Shown here piece after piece: positions 35,475 through 44,567 of a DNA stretch of 48,357 nt. The notes below the pieces were generated by a model. It ran no database searches, was not told the DNA's origin, and was given only the letters and a program-made list of their open reading frames with translations. The stretch spans positions 100,414 through 148,770 of the forward strand of contig NZ_RHQN01000012.1 of the NCBI RefSeq assembly GCF_003935425.1. Reading direction: 5' to 3'. How positions within the stretch are numbered: the first letter of the stretch is position 1; every line of letters begins with the position of its first letter. The stretch is from Pseudomonas sp. v388. Its GTDB lineage: Bacteria; Pseudomonadota; Gammaproteobacteria; Pseudomonadales; Pseudomonadaceae. Position numbers and translations under genes: made by a program.

Positions 35475-36352
35475 AGAGCTTTCGATTCTCGACCTTGATG
35501 CTGGTCCTGGGCCTGGTGTTCATCTACGCGCCGATGATCATTCTGGTGATCTACTCGTTCAATGCCTCACAACTGGTGACGGTGTGGGGCGGCTGGTCGG
35601 TCAAGTGGTATGTGGGCCTGCTGGACAACACCCAGCTGATGGGTTCGGTGATGCGCTCGCTGGAAATCGCCTGTTACACGGCGATTGCCGCGGTTGCACT
35701 GGGGACCATGGCGGCGTTCGTGCTGACCCGTATCACGCGCTTCAAGGGCCGCACCTTTTTCGGCGGCCTGGTGACCGCGCCGCTGGTGATGCCGGAGGTG
35801 ATCACCGGTCTGTCGCTGTTGCTGCTGTTCGTGGCCATGGCGCAGTTGATCGGCTGGCCTCAGGAGCGCGGCATCGTGACCATCTGGATCGCGCACACCA
35901 CCTTCTGCGCCGCTTACGTGGCCGTGGTGGTTTCGGCTCGTCTGCGCGAACTGGACCTGTCCATCGAGGAGGCGGCGATGGACCTGGGCGCACGGCCGTG
36001 GAAGGTGTTCTTCCAGATCACCATCCCGATGATCGCGCCTTCTTTGGCAGCGGGCGCCATGATGTCGTTCGCGCTGTCGCTGGATGATCTGGTGCTGGCC
36101 AGCTTCGTGTCCGGACCGGGCTCCACGACCTTGCCGATGGAAGTGTTCTCGGCGGTGCGCCTGGGCGTCAAGCCGGAGATCAACGCGGTGGCGAGTCTGA
36201 TTCTGCTGGCGGTGTCGTTGGCGACCTTTCTGGTCTGGTACTACACCCGCAGTGCTGAAGAGCGCCGCAAACGTGCGATCCAGCAGGCCATCGAAGAAGC
36301 AGCGGCGGACTCCTGGAAACAACCGGACCCGCGCCGGGCGCCTTCTGCCTGA
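35471..36352 (+). CDS. spuH: Polyamine ABC transporter, permease SpuH
   Basis: The 293-residue PotI-type permease is the partner of SpuG, with six membrane segments and EAA loop EEAAMDLGARPWKVFFQITIP. It has the conserved ALSLDDLVLASFVSGPG. The last 45 residues are charged and cytoplasmic. It is the final gene of the operon; no clear terminator follows, only a REP pair facing the convergent acylase gene. Confidence 0.95.
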   Translation: MKSFRFSTLMLVLGLVFIYAPMIILVIYSFNASQLVTVWGGWSVKWYVGLLDNTQLMGSVMRSLEIACYTAIAAVALGTMAAFVLTRITRFKGRTFFGGLVTAPLVMPEVITGLSLLLLFVAMAQLIGWPQERGIVTIWIAHTTFCAAYVAVVVSARLRELDLSIEEAAMDLGARPWKVFFQITIPMIAPSLAAGAMMSFALSLDDLVLASFVSGPGSTTLPMEVFSAVRLGVKPEINAVASLILLAVSLATFLVWYYTRSAEERRKRAIQQAIEEAAADSWKQPDPRRAPSA

Positions 36353-36363
36353 CGGGATCTGAT

Positions 36364-36457
36364 CTGTGGGAGGGAGCTTGCTCGCGACAGCCGTGTATCA
36401 GCCACTGAAAATGTTGTGGATGTACCGGCCCCGTCGCCAGCAAGCTGCCTCCCACAA
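36364..36457. repeat. REP pair between spuH and the acylase gene
   Basis: ctgtgggagggagcttgctc (from 36364) and tcgccagcaagctgcctccc (from 36434) are inverted units with a GAGGGAGCTTGC core. They lie between convergent genes. Confidence 0.7.
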
Positions 36458-36476
36458 AAGCTCAGCCATTCGCTTC

Positions 36477-38870
36477 CTACGGCACCAACCTCAAAACTCC
36501 TTGCGTATGTTCTGCCACATCCTTCTCGCTGAAGCGCTGTGGCACGTACTCGCCTTTTACAAATTTTTCAGCCTGATCCGCGTAATGCCGGTCAAAAGGC
36601 ACGCCGCTTTGGCCCACCGGGTTGATGCCCCGGCTCTCGGCTGGGGCGGCGAAGTCGATCAGGCGTCGCGTTGATGGCCCGTAATTCACCGGCCACGGCG
36701 CGCGGCTGATGCGCGAAGAGAGATTGTTGGGCACTTCATGGGTGCCGGGCGCGGCGAATGGACCAACATTCAGTACGCGGTCTAGCGGCTTTTGCGAACC
36801 CAGCGGGTGACCATGAGTCAGGGTGTGAACCTTGCCCCATTGCCAATCATTCGGATTAGCCCCATACAACGATTTCAGATGCGCCACGCTGGCGCGCCAC
36901 GCCGCTTTGACCGTATCGGCGCGGCTTTCCACGACCGGCGTAACACGATTGTCCCACCAGGGTGATTGCGCATCGGCAGCCAGTCGGGGCAGGGCGGCGT
37001 CCAGCGCTCTGGTCGACAGCAGCGTTTCGAACATCCCGTCGCCCAGCTCGTCGTGAAACGACTTGTCCGCCAGCTCAAACAGCAGCTGGTTGAACAACGT
37101 CGCCGCTACGGAATCCACCGGGTAGTCGCCTTGCCAGGCAGCCAGCGATTCGACCAATGCCCGTTCGCCCGGCTCATCCGCCACCTCGCGCAACACCGGC
37201 ATCAGCGGCCGCAGAATGCTCGGCGCGTAGTCAGTCTGCGTTCCGAGTTGCAGTCTGGCGCTGGCATCCAGGTCCCATTGGATGCCGGGCTCGCTCAGTT
37301 GCCGGTCGAGCTGCTGCCCGCGCTCGGCGGGGTTGTAGTAGCCAGGAATCTGCATCCCGGTTGGCGACAGCGGCTGAAAGTTGGCCGAGACGATATAGCC
37401 GCGGGCCGGATTTTCTTCCTGCGGGTTGGCGCTGAAAGGGTAGAAACCCAGCTTGTCCGCCTGCGCGGTGCTGCCGTCCAGCAGAAAGGTCGAGTTGACG
37501 CCCTCGGGACGAATCGGCAACTGCGCTGCCGCCCACCAGCCGATGTCACCCCAAGCGTTGGCCCAGACAAGGTTCAAGCCGGGAGACTGGATTTTCTGCG
37601 CGGCGCTGCGCATTTTCTCCCGCGTATCAGCACGGTTCAGCTCGTAAAAGCCGTCCAGTACCGGATTCTCTGATTCCAGAAACGACCACCACATGGCAAT
37701 CGGTGCCTGTCCTGCAAGCTTGCCCATTACGTCGTTGACGATCGGGCCGTGGGGCGACTGGCGCAGGGTGATGGTAGCCGGCGGCTCGCCCTTCACCGCG
37801 ATCTGCTGTTCGCTGCGGGTCATGTCTACCCAGCGGCCGTGATGCCAGACCTGATTCGGATCGTCCGGGTTGGTCTTCTCGACGATCAGGTCCACGTCGT
37901 CGTTCTGGAACATGGTCAGGCTCCAGCCGAAATCCAGGTTGTGGCCGAGAAAGGCGAAGGGATTGAGGGCCTGGTGATGCCCGTACAGCTCAAACCCCGG
38001 TGCAGACAGTTGCGCCTCGTACCATACCGATGGCGCGGAAAAGCGGATGTGCGGGTCGCCGGCCAGGATCGGTTTGCCGCTCTGGGTGCGGCTGCCGGCG
38101 ATGGCCCAGGCGTTGCTGCCTTCGAACTGCGGCAAGCCTGCGTCCTGCAGCGCCCCGAGGCTCAACTGCGCCAGTCGGTCGAGGCTGTTCCAGTCGGCGC
38201 CGGTCAATGTGGGGGACTGGTCGAGCATACCCTGCGGGTGCCAGTCCAGATCGAACACCTCCAGGTAGCGTGGCCCAAGCTCATCACGCACATAGGTCAG
38301 CAAAGGTTCGGTGCGAAACGCAGCGGCAAAACTGTAGGCGAGATAGCCGCCCACGCTCAGGGTGTCTTCGGCGGTGAACGGGCGCTTGGCAATGCCCAGC
38401 AGGTCGAACTCCATCGGCCGGGCGTGGGTGTCCTGATACTGGTTGATGCCGTCGAGGTAAGCCTGCAATGCCTGCCAGGTCGGGCTGTTCTGGTCCTGCC
38501 GTGCGACATAGGCCGCCGCATGGTCGCGAATGCGCAGGCTGCGGAACAACCGGTCGGTTTCCACCAGCCGCGGCCCCATGACTTCGGCCAGTTCACCCCG
38601 CGCCAGGCGGCGCAGCATTTCCATCTGGAACAGCCGGTCCTGGGCATGAACGTAACCCAGCGCGCGGTACAGGTCGGCCTGATGCTCGGCGCGAATGTGC
38701 GGCACGCCGCGCTCGTCGTAGCGCACGGTGACCGGCGCCTGAAGGTGGCTCATGACAATTTCGCCGTTACGGACCGGCTGTTTGCCGTGAATGTACCAGC
38801 CGGCAACGGCGGCAAGCATTACCGCAAGCGCGGCGATGACAATCAGCAGGACGCGAAGACTGCGCTTCAT
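36477..38870 (-). CDS. hacB: Penicillin acylase family protein (AHL acylase HacB-like)
   Basis: This 797-residue N-terminal-nucleophile hydrolase is made as a precursor: a signal/anchor segment (residues 5-25), an alpha chain, a linker, and a beta chain that begins at the autocatalytic serine S252 in FEG|SNAWAIAGS. Later parts show GHNLDFGWSLTMFQNDD and PNDWQWGKVHTLTHGHP, usual for the family. In P. aeruginosa the gene beside spuH (PA0305, HacB) degrades acyl-homoserine lactones, and the position here is the same. The same fold also cleaves penicillins, so the substrate should be taken as likely, not shown. The start ATG 38870 has GGGAAG upstream. Confidence 0.85.
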   Translation of the reverse strand: MKRSLRVLLIVIAALAVMLAAVAGWYIHGKQPVRNGEIVMSHLQAPVTVRYDERGVPHIRAEHQADLYRALGYVHAQDRLFQMEMLRRLARGELAEVMGPRLVETDRLFRSLRIRDHAAAYVARQDQNSPTWQALQAYLDGINQYQDTHARPMEFDLLGIAKRPFTAEDTLSVGGYLAYSFAAAFRTEPLLTYVRDELGPRYLEVFDLDWHPQGMLDQSPTLTGADWNSLDRLAQLSLGALQDAGLPQFEGSNAWAIAGSRTQSGKPILAGDPHIRFSAPSVWYEAQLSAPGFELYGHHQALNPFAFLGHNLDFGWSLTMFQNDDVDLIVEKTNPDDPNQVWHHGRWVDMTRSEQQIAVKGEPPATITLRQSPHGPIVNDVMGKLAGQAPIAMWWSFLESENPVLDGFYELNRADTREKMRSAAQKIQSPGLNLVWANAWGDIGWWAAAQLPIRPEGVNSTFLLDGSTAQADKLGFYPFSANPQEENPARGYIVSANFQPLSPTGMQIPGYYNPAERGQQLDRQLSEPGIQWDLDASARLQLGTQTDYAPSILRPLMPVLREVADEPGERALVESLAAWQGDYPVDSVAATLFNQLLFELADKSFHDELGDGMFETLLSTRALDAALPRLAADAQSPWWDNRVTPVVESRADTVKAAWRASVAHLKSLYGANPNDWQWGKVHTLTHGHPLGSQKPLDRVLNVGPFAAPGTHEVPNNLSSRISRAPWPVNYGPSTRRLIDFAAPAESRGINPVGQSGVPFDRHYADQAEKFVKGEYVPQRFSEKDVAEHTQGVLRLVP

Positions 38871-39073
38871 GGGGCTTCCCTGTAAAAGGCTCCGGCAAGG
38901 GCGTTGAAGGCTACAGATTCGGCGCGTGGCTGGGTAGCGGCGGATTTCAGTGAGTCAGCAGGCCGTTTTCAAGGTCGGATGATTTTCTCGCGAGGGTGTC
39001 ACTTGCCATGGCCGGACAGGCGGATACTATCGCCCTATGGCCGTTCGCGCCCTTGCCGCCATCTGGAAGCCCC

Positions 39074-40015
39074 ATGTCTGTCACGTTCGACCCCGATCAC
39101 CTGCGCGCCAGCCTGGCGCCGCTCACTGCCCAAGCCCCGCTCAACGATAACGGGCTGGGTTATCAGCGTTTCTACAGCCTGGAGAACCTGGGCGGCGAGA
39201 AGGCGACTCGCAGTTGGCTCGGCCGTCTGGACGTCGGTGACTATGAAATCGTCGGCCAGGTCTGGTTGCCGGAAAATCCGCTGGCGACAATGTTCCTGTT
39301 CCACGGCTTCTACGATCACATGGGCCTGTACCAGCACGTCATTCAGTGGGCGCTGACGCAGGGCTTCGCGGTGATTTCCTGCGATCTGCCCGGGCATGGC
39401 CTGTCCAGCGGCAGCCGGGCGAGCATCAACGATTTTGCCGAATATCAAATGGTGCTTCAGCGGTTGCTGGTCGAAGCCGAGGCGTTGCAGTTGCCGCATC
39501 CCTGGCACCTGTGCGGACAGAGCACCGGCGGGGCAATCGTGATCGACCACCTGCTGCATCAAGGGACCGACAGTCCGGCGCAGGGTCAGGTCATCCTGTT
39601 GTCGCCGCTGGTGCGGCCTCGGGCCTGGGGTTGGTCACGACTCAGCTATTACGCACTCAAGCCATTCGTGAAGGGTATCGCCCGGCGCTTTACGGAAAAC
39701 TCCAACACACCGACGTTCCTGCCGTTCCTGCTGGCCGATCCGTTGCAACCGCGTCGTTTGCCAACCGCCTGGGTTGGCGCCCTGGCGCAGTGGATCGTGC
39801 GTATCGAGCGCGCTCCCGCCTGTGCCCGCAGTCCGATCATCATCCAGGGCGACGCCGACATGACAGTCGACTGGTTGCACAACCTGACCATTCTCAAGGC
39901 CAAGTTCAGCGAGCCGCAGATCCTCATGCTCGATCAGGCTCGGCATCATCTGGCCAATGAGTCGCCGGAACTGCGGGCGCAGTATTTCGAGTTCTTAAGG
40001 AGTCGGCTCGGTTGA
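39074..40015 (+). CDS. Alpha/beta hydrolase (serine aminopeptidase S33-type)
   Basis: The 313-residue cytoplasmic hydrolase has the nucleophile elbow GQSTG, an oxyanion HGFYDH strand, SCDLPGHGLSSG, and the late DMTVDW and RHHLANE motifs that should hold the catalytic aspartate and histidine. It resembles monoacylglycerol-lipase/lysophospholipase-type proteins. ATG 39074 follows GGAAG closely; a start at 38996 would overlap the promoter zone. The substrate is unknown. It is convergent with the DUF2059 gene, 25 bases apart. Confidence 0.85.
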   Translation: MSVTFDPDHLRASLAPLTAQAPLNDNGLGYQRFYSLENLGGEKATRSWLGRLDVGDYEIVGQVWLPENPLATMFLFHGFYDHMGLYQHVIQWALTQGFAVISCDLPGHGLSSGSRASINDFAEYQMVLQRLLVEAEALQLPHPWHLCGQSTGGAIVIDHLLHQGTDSPAQGQVILLSPLVRPRAWGWSRLSYYALKPFVKGIARRFTENSNTPTFLPFLLADPLQPRRLPTAWVGALAQWIVRIERAPACARSPIIIQGDADMTVDWLHNLTILKAKFSEPQILMLDQARHHLANESPELRAQYFEFLRSRLG

Positions 40016-40040
40016 GCCACCCGGTTCTGCGCGGCGAAGG

Positions 40041-40793
40041 TCAGTTCGCGCGTCCCGCTCCACTCTGACCCACCGCCAGACCCGCACGGATGGCGGCGAG
40101 GGCGGCCTGGTAGTAGGCCTTGCCTTCCGCAGACTCGGCGAAGGTCGAGAACTCTTCGAGTTCCGGGTCCGACAGGTCGCGGTAGACGTACAGCAGCGTG
40201 TTGTTGAGGTCGGCGCTGATCTGCGCCATCAAGCGCTCGCGCTGGCCTTCGAGCATGCCTTGTGCCTGTCCGCCGCCCAAAAGGCCTGGGATCATCTGGC
40301 TCAGGCTGTCGGCGGCAACGCCGGCAATGGCCAGGCTGACTTCGGCACCGGCCTGTTTGGCGGGCAGTGCCTGGGCCAGATGCCCGATCAACAGTTGGCG
40401 CGTCGCATCGGCCTGGATCACCGGCAGGCCTTGGGCATGCTTGGCCAGTTGATCGGGACGGGTCGCGGTGAGTTCGGCGTTGACGATCTTGCGGCCCAGC
40501 GGCGTCTGGAAGAACTGCAAGGCAGGCGCAGGGTCCTTGAGGCTTTCCCGCAGGCGTTGTTCGGCCCGTTGATCCATCGCCTGCGGCGCGAACCGTTGAT
40601 TGCTATTGTTCACCAACGCCTGATAGACCGCAGGCGGCAGGTTGTTCTGATAGCGCTGCTGGGCCGCTTTGACCGCGTCGCTGAAGTGCGCCCTTTGTTC
40701 CGGCCAGCCGGCGGCCTTGTAGAGCAAATCGTAGCTGTCTGCCCAGGCAGGCACGGCGCAGCACATCAACAGCAAAACAAACAAACGACGCAT
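40041..40793 (-). CDS. DUF2059 family secreted protein
   Basis: The 250-residue product has a clear signal peptide (MRRLFVLLLMCCAVPAWA) and a helical remainder with the DUF2059-like segment around DPELEEFSTFAESAEGKAYYQ (DPEL then FxxSxxGK). The function is unknown; members are thought to be periplasmic. ATG 40793 is preferred to a 53-codon-longer frame that overlaps the divergent oxygenase and has no binding site. AGGAG lies upstream. Confidence 0.82.
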   Translation of the reverse strand: MRRLFVLLLMCCAVPAWADSYDLLYKAAGWPEQRAHFSDAVKAAQQRYQNNLPPAVYQALVNNSNQRFAPQAMDQRAEQRLRESLKDPAPALQFFQTPLGRKIVNAELTATRPDQLAKHAQGLPVIQADATRQLLIGHLAQALPAKQAGAEVSLAIAGVAADSLSQMIPGLLGGGQAQGMLEGQRERLMAQISADLNNTLLYVYRDLSDPELEEFSTFAESAEGKAYYQAALAAIRAGLAVGQSGAGRAN

Positions 40794-40926
40794 TAGGGAC
40801 TCCTGTCGGCAGGCCGCTATTCTCGGGGTGTAGACGGGGCTTTGTCGAGTTATGACTGCCCTTGCCGAATGAAAACTCCTGCGCACCACAATGCTGTATG
40901 CACGCCTCTGTTGGAGTGCAGGGCTT

Positions 40927-41571
40927 ATGGATACTATGCACGCCATGCGCATACCTACCGATCACCCACTGCTGCTCCGAATTGTCGACGACCTCGCCAC
41001 CCATGGCTGGTCGCAGCAGAATATTTTCCTGCCCGAAAGTCTGACCCGTGAACTGGCGCAAGAGTGCCGCAAACGTGCAGCCGAAGGTGAGCTGGAGCCT
41101 GCCGGGATTGGTCGCGGGCCTGCGCAGGAGGTGCGCGAAGGCATTCGTGGGGATCGAATCCAGTGGCTGGAACCCGGCCAGGCCGAATGCTGCGATAACT
41201 ATCTGGAGATCATGGACAGCCTGCGCCTGGCGTTGAACCAAGGTTTGTTCCTGGGCCTTGAGGATTTCGAAAGCCATTTTGCCCAGTATCCACCGGGCGC
41301 GTTCTACCTGCGGCACGTCGATCGCTTCAGGGACGACGACAAACGCATGGTGTCGGCCGTGCTGTACCTCAACGATGCCTGGCGGCCGGAGCACGGCGGG
41401 CAGTTGCGCATGTACCTCAAGAATGAGGTGGAGTGCGATGTGGAACCCATCGGTGGTTGTCTGGTGGTGTTTCTGTCAGGAGAGTTCCCGCACGAAGTGC
41501 TGCCGGCGACTCGTGACAGGCTTTCCCTGACCGGTTGGTTCAGGCGGCGGGGCAATGATTTGTTCGCCTGA
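40927..41571 (+). CDS. 2-oxoglutarate/Fe(II) oxygenase (PiuC/prolyl-4-hydroxylase-like)
   Basis: The 214-residue dioxygenase has a jelly-roll core with the iron facial triad HxD...H at H130 and D132 (YLRHVDRF) and H189 (EFPHEVLP), and the 2-oxoglutarate-binding arginine R198 (RLSLTGW). LYLNDAW and HGGQLRMY are conserved in the prolyl-hydroxylase-like branch. Three in-frame ATGs compete (40927, 40936, 40945); GGAG at 40913-40916 best serves the first. The substrate is unknown. Confidence 0.85.
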   Translation: MDTMHAMRIPTDHPLLLRIVDDLATHGWSQQNIFLPESLTRELAQECRKRAAEGELEPAGIGRGPAQEVREGIRGDRIQWLEPGQAECCDNYLEIMDSLRLALNQGLFLGLEDFESHFAQYPPGAFYLRHVDRFRDDDKRMVSAVLYLNDAWRPEHGGQLRMYLKNEVECDVEPIGGCLVVFLSGEFPHEVLPATRDRLSLTGWFRRRGNDLFA

Positions 41572-41576
41572 CACCT

Positions 41577-41668
41577 TGTAGGAGCGGACTTGTCCGCGAA
41601 AAGCTGGAGCGACCGCAGAAGATGCATCGACCGCTCTGATGTTTTCGCGGACAAGTCCGCTCCCACAG
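41577..41668. repeat. REP pair, nearly perfect
   Basis: tgtaggagcggacttgtccg (from 41577) and gcggacaagtccgctcccac (to 41667) are almost exact inverted copies, the best-preserved pair in the window. It lies between convergent genes. Confidence 0.8.
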
Positions 41669-41688
41669 ACTCGGCAAAAGTTGACCAG

Positions 41689-41718
41689 AAAAAAGGAGAC
41701 CCGAAGGTCTCCTTTTTT
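41689..41718. terminator. Bidirectional terminator between the oxygenase gene and serA
   Basis: AAAAAAGGAGACC-cgaa-GGTCTCCTTTTTT: a 7-base GC-containing stem extended by A/T pairs, with T-runs on both strands. Confidence 0.88.
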
Positions 41719-41735
41719 GTGCGCGCGGTCTGCAA

Positions 41736-42965
41736 TCAGAACAGAACGCGGCTACGGATGGTGCCTTTGATCTGTTGCAGCTTGGCTTGCGCCAGGTCCG
41801 AGTACTCGGCGTCGACGTCGATCACCACGTAGCCGACTTTCTCGTTGGTCTGCAGGAACTGACCGGAGATGTTGATGCCGTTTTCCGCGAAGACCTTGTT
41901 GATCTCGCTGAGCACGCCTGGGATGTTTTCGTGGATGTGCAGCAGGCGGTGCTTGCCAGGGTGAGCAGGAAGCGCCACTTCCGGGAAGTTGACCGACGAC
42001 ACGGAAGTACCGTTGTCGCTGTACTTGACCAGCTTCTCGGCGACTTCCAGGCCGATGTTGGCCTGGGCTTCGGCAGTGGAACCGCCGATGTGCGGGGTCA
42101 GAATCACGTTGTCCAGGCCACGCAGCGGGCTCTCGAAGATGTCGTCGTTGGAGCGCGGCTCGACCGGGAATACATCGATGGCGGCGCCGATCAGGTGCTT
42201 GTCCTTGATCGCGTCGGCCAGTGCCTCCAGCTCGACCACGGTGCCGCGAGCGGCGTTGATCAGGATGCCGCCCTTTTTCATGGCGCGGATTTCCTTCTCA
42301 CCGATCATCCACTGGGTTTCCGTGGTTTCCGGAACGTGCAGGGTGACGATGTCGGACATGCCCAGCAGCTCGGTCAGGCTGGCGACCTGAGTGGCGTTGC
42401 CCAGCGGCAGCTTGGTCAGCGTGTCGTAGAAGTACACCTGCATGCCCAAACCTTCGGCCAGGACCGACAGCTGGGTGCCGATCGAGCCGTAGCCGATGAT
42501 GCCCAGCTTCTTGCCACGGATTTCAAACGAGTTGGCCGCGCTCTTGATCCAGCCGCCACGGTGGCAGGAAGCGTTTTTCTCAGGGATGCCGCGCAGCAGC
42601 AGGATGGCTTCGGCCAGCACCAGCTCGGCCACCGAACGGGTGTTGGAGTACGGCGCGTTGAACACCGCGATACCACGCTCACGCGCTGCGTTGAGGTCGA
42701 CCTGGTTGGTGCCGATGCAGAAGCAGCCTACCGCGACCAGTTTCTTCGCGCAGTCGAACAACTCTTCGGTCAGCTGGGTGCGAGAGCGAATGCCGATGAA
42801 GTGGGCGTCAGCGATCTTTTCCTTCAGCTCGGCTTCCGGCAACGACTTGGTGTGGTACTCGATGCTGGTGTAGCCGGCGGCCTTGAGGACGTCGACAGCG
42901 GATTGGTGGACGCCTTCGAGAAGAAGGAACTTGATCTTGCTCTTGTCGAGGGAAGTCTTGCTCAT
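41736..42965 (-). CDS. serA: D-3-phosphoglycerate dehydrogenase
   Basis: SerA oxidises 3-phosphoglycerate as the first step of serine synthesis. E. coli-type SerA also reduces 2-oxoglutarate to D-2-hydroxyglutarate. The 409 residues match the E. coli-type enzyme: NAD-binding GIIGYGSIGTQ, the catalytic RGTVV and LTPHIGGST regions, and a C-terminal ACT domain (GVLSEINKVFAENGINISG) that binds serine for feedback control. ATG 42965 (MSKTSLDKSKIK) is the family start; a longer frame is not supported. It is divergent from D-2-hydroxyglutarate dehydrogenase, which consumes its by-product. Confidence 0.96.
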   Translation of the reverse strand: MSKTSLDKSKIKFLLLEGVHQSAVDVLKAAGYTSIEYHTKSLPEAELKEKIADAHFIGIRSRTQLTEELFDCAKKLVAVGCFCIGTNQVDLNAARERGIAVFNAPYSNTRSVAELVLAEAILLLRGIPEKNASCHRGGWIKSAANSFEIRGKKLGIIGYGSIGTQLSVLAEGLGMQVYFYDTLTKLPLGNATQVASLTELLGMSDIVTLHVPETTETQWMIGEKEIRAMKKGGILINAARGTVVELEALADAIKDKHLIGAAIDVFPVEPRSNDDIFESPLRGLDNVILTPHIGGSTAEAQANIGLEVAEKLVKYSDNGTSVSSVNFPEVALPAHPGKHRLLHIHENIPGVLSEINKVFAENGINISGQFLQTNEKVGYVVIDVDAEYSDLAQAKLQQIKGTIRSRVLF

Positions 42966-43028
42966 CTGCGTAAACCTGTGTCCCGGAGAAATTGGCAGGG
43001 GCCGGATCGGCCATAGGCACGATTCACG

Positions 43029-43055
43029 GGGGTCGTATGCTAGCATAACGACCCC
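43029..43055. promoter_or_regulatory. Palindrome with mirrored -10 boxes between serA and D-2-hydroxyglutarate dehydrogenase
   Basis: Arms GGGGTCGT (43029-43036) and ACGACCCC (43048-43055) enclose the perfect palindrome ATGCTAGCAT (43037-43046), with one extra A at 43047. TATGCT-like -10 boxes read outward on both strands. The site is 64 bases from serA and 67 from the other gene. Confidence 0.45.
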
Positions 43056-43121
43056 GCGAAACCTCATTCCTGAACGTGAACCGTTCTCAGGATGCCCATG
43101 AATGGTTCGAGAGTTGAGTCG

Positions 43122-44516
43122 ATGAACAATCCTGTTTTGATTGACGAGCTGAAGACCCTGGTCGACCCCGGCAAGGTGTTGACCGATCCCGATTCCCTCG
43201 AAAAATACGGCAAGGACTGGACCAGGCAGTTCTCACCGGCGCCGTCCGCCATTGTGTTCCCCAAAACCACCGAGCAAGTCCAGGCCATCGTACGCTGGGC
43301 CAACACCCATCGTGTCGCGCTGGTGCCGTCCGGCGGGCGCACCGGCCTTTCCGCTGCGGCGGTGGCCGACAATGGCGAAGTGGTGGTGTCCTTCGATTAC
43401 ATGAATCAGGTGCTGGAACTCAACCTCACCGACCGCACCGCCGTGTGCCAGCCGGGCGTGATTACCCGCCAGTTGCAGGCTCTGGCCGAAGAGAACGGCC
43501 TGTATTACCCGGTGGATTTCGCGTCCTCGGGCTCCAGCCAGATCGGCGGCAACATTGGCACCAACGCTGGCGGGATCAAGGTCATCCGCTATGGCATGAC
43601 CCGCAATTGGGTGGCCGGGCTCAAGGTCGTCACCGGCAAGGGCGATGTACTCGAACTGAACAAGGACCTGATCAAAAACGCCACCGGCTACGACATGCGC
43701 CAGCTGTTCATTGGCGCCGAAGGTACGCTGGGCTTCGTGGTCGAGGCCACCATGCGGCTGGATCGCGCGCCGCGCAACCTCACCGCGATGGTGCTGGGCA
43801 CCACCGACTTCAACTCGATCATGCCGGTGCTTCATGCCTTCCACGGCAAGCTCGACCTGACCGCTTTCGAATTCTTTTCCGACAAGTCCTTCGCCCGGGT
43901 CATGGCCCGCGGGGACGTGCCATCGCCTTTCGATACGCCATGCCCGTTCTACGTCTTGCTGGAGTTCGAAGCCGCGACGCCCGACCTGGCCAATGACGCC
44001 CTGGCGACCTTCGAGCATTGCGTCGAGCAGGGCTGGGTACTGGACGGCGTGATGAGCCAGAGCGAGCAGCAGCTGCGCAACCTGTGGAAGTTGCGCGAAT
44101 ACATCTCCGAGACCATTTCGCACTTCACGCCGTACAAGAACGATATTTCGGTCACTGTCTCCAAAGTGCCCGAATTCCTCGCCGAGATCGATGCCATCGT
44201 CAGCGAGCACTATCCGGACTTCGAGGTGCTCTGGTACGGCCATATCGGCGACGGCAACCTGCACCTGAACATCCTCAAGCCGCATGACCTGGACACTGGC
44301 GAGTTTTTCGTCAAATGCGCGAAGGTCAACAAGTGGGTGTTCGAGACTGTCGAGAAGTACAACGGCTCGATCTCTGCCGAGCACGGCGTGGGGATGACCA
44401 AGCGCGATTACCTGACGTACAGTCGTTCGCCGGTGGAAATCGAATACATGAAGGCCTTGAAGTCGGTCTTCGATCCCAACGGGATCATGAATCCGGGCAA
44501 GATCTTCCCGCTTTGA
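43122..44516 (+). CDS. d2hgdh: D-2-hydroxyglutarate dehydrogenase (FAD-linked)
   Basis: The 464-residue flavoenzyme belongs to the GlcD/D-lactate dehydrogenase group. An FAD_binding_4 domain (about residues 40-220, with VPSGGRTGLSAAAV and SSQIGGNIGTNAGGIKV) is followed by the FAD-oxidase C domain with metal ligands in WYGHIGDGNLHLNI and EHGVGMTKRDYL. In Pseudomonas the gene next to serA was shown to oxidise D-2-hydroxyglutarate back to 2-oxoglutarate, pulling the SerA reaction forward; length and place agree. ATG 43122 is chosen over an ATG at 43092. A D-lactate or glycolate role is less likely. Confidence 0.88.
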   Translation: MNNPVLIDELKTLVDPGKVLTDPDSLEKYGKDWTRQFSPAPSAIVFPKTTEQVQAIVRWANTHRVALVPSGGRTGLSAAAVADNGEVVVSFDYMNQVLELNLTDRTAVCQPGVITRQLQALAEENGLYYPVDFASSGSSQIGGNIGTNAGGIKVIRYGMTRNWVAGLKVVTGKGDVLELNKDLIKNATGYDMRQLFIGAEGTLGFVVEATMRLDRAPRNLTAMVLGTTDFNSIMPVLHAFHGKLDLTAFEFFSDKSFARVMARGDVPSPFDTPCPFYVLLEFEAATPDLANDALATFEHCVEQGWVLDGVMSQSEQQLRNLWKLREYISETISHFTPYKNDISVTVSKVPEFLAEIDAIVSEHYPDFEVLWYGHIGDGNLHLNILKPHDLDTGEFFVKCAKVNKWVFETVEKYNGSISAEHGVGMTKRDYLTYSRSPVEIEYMKALKSVFDPNGIMNPGKIFPL

Positions 44517-44567
44517 ATCTTCAGCGTCCTTCAATAAAAGCCACATCCACAAAACCCAGGAGACGTC

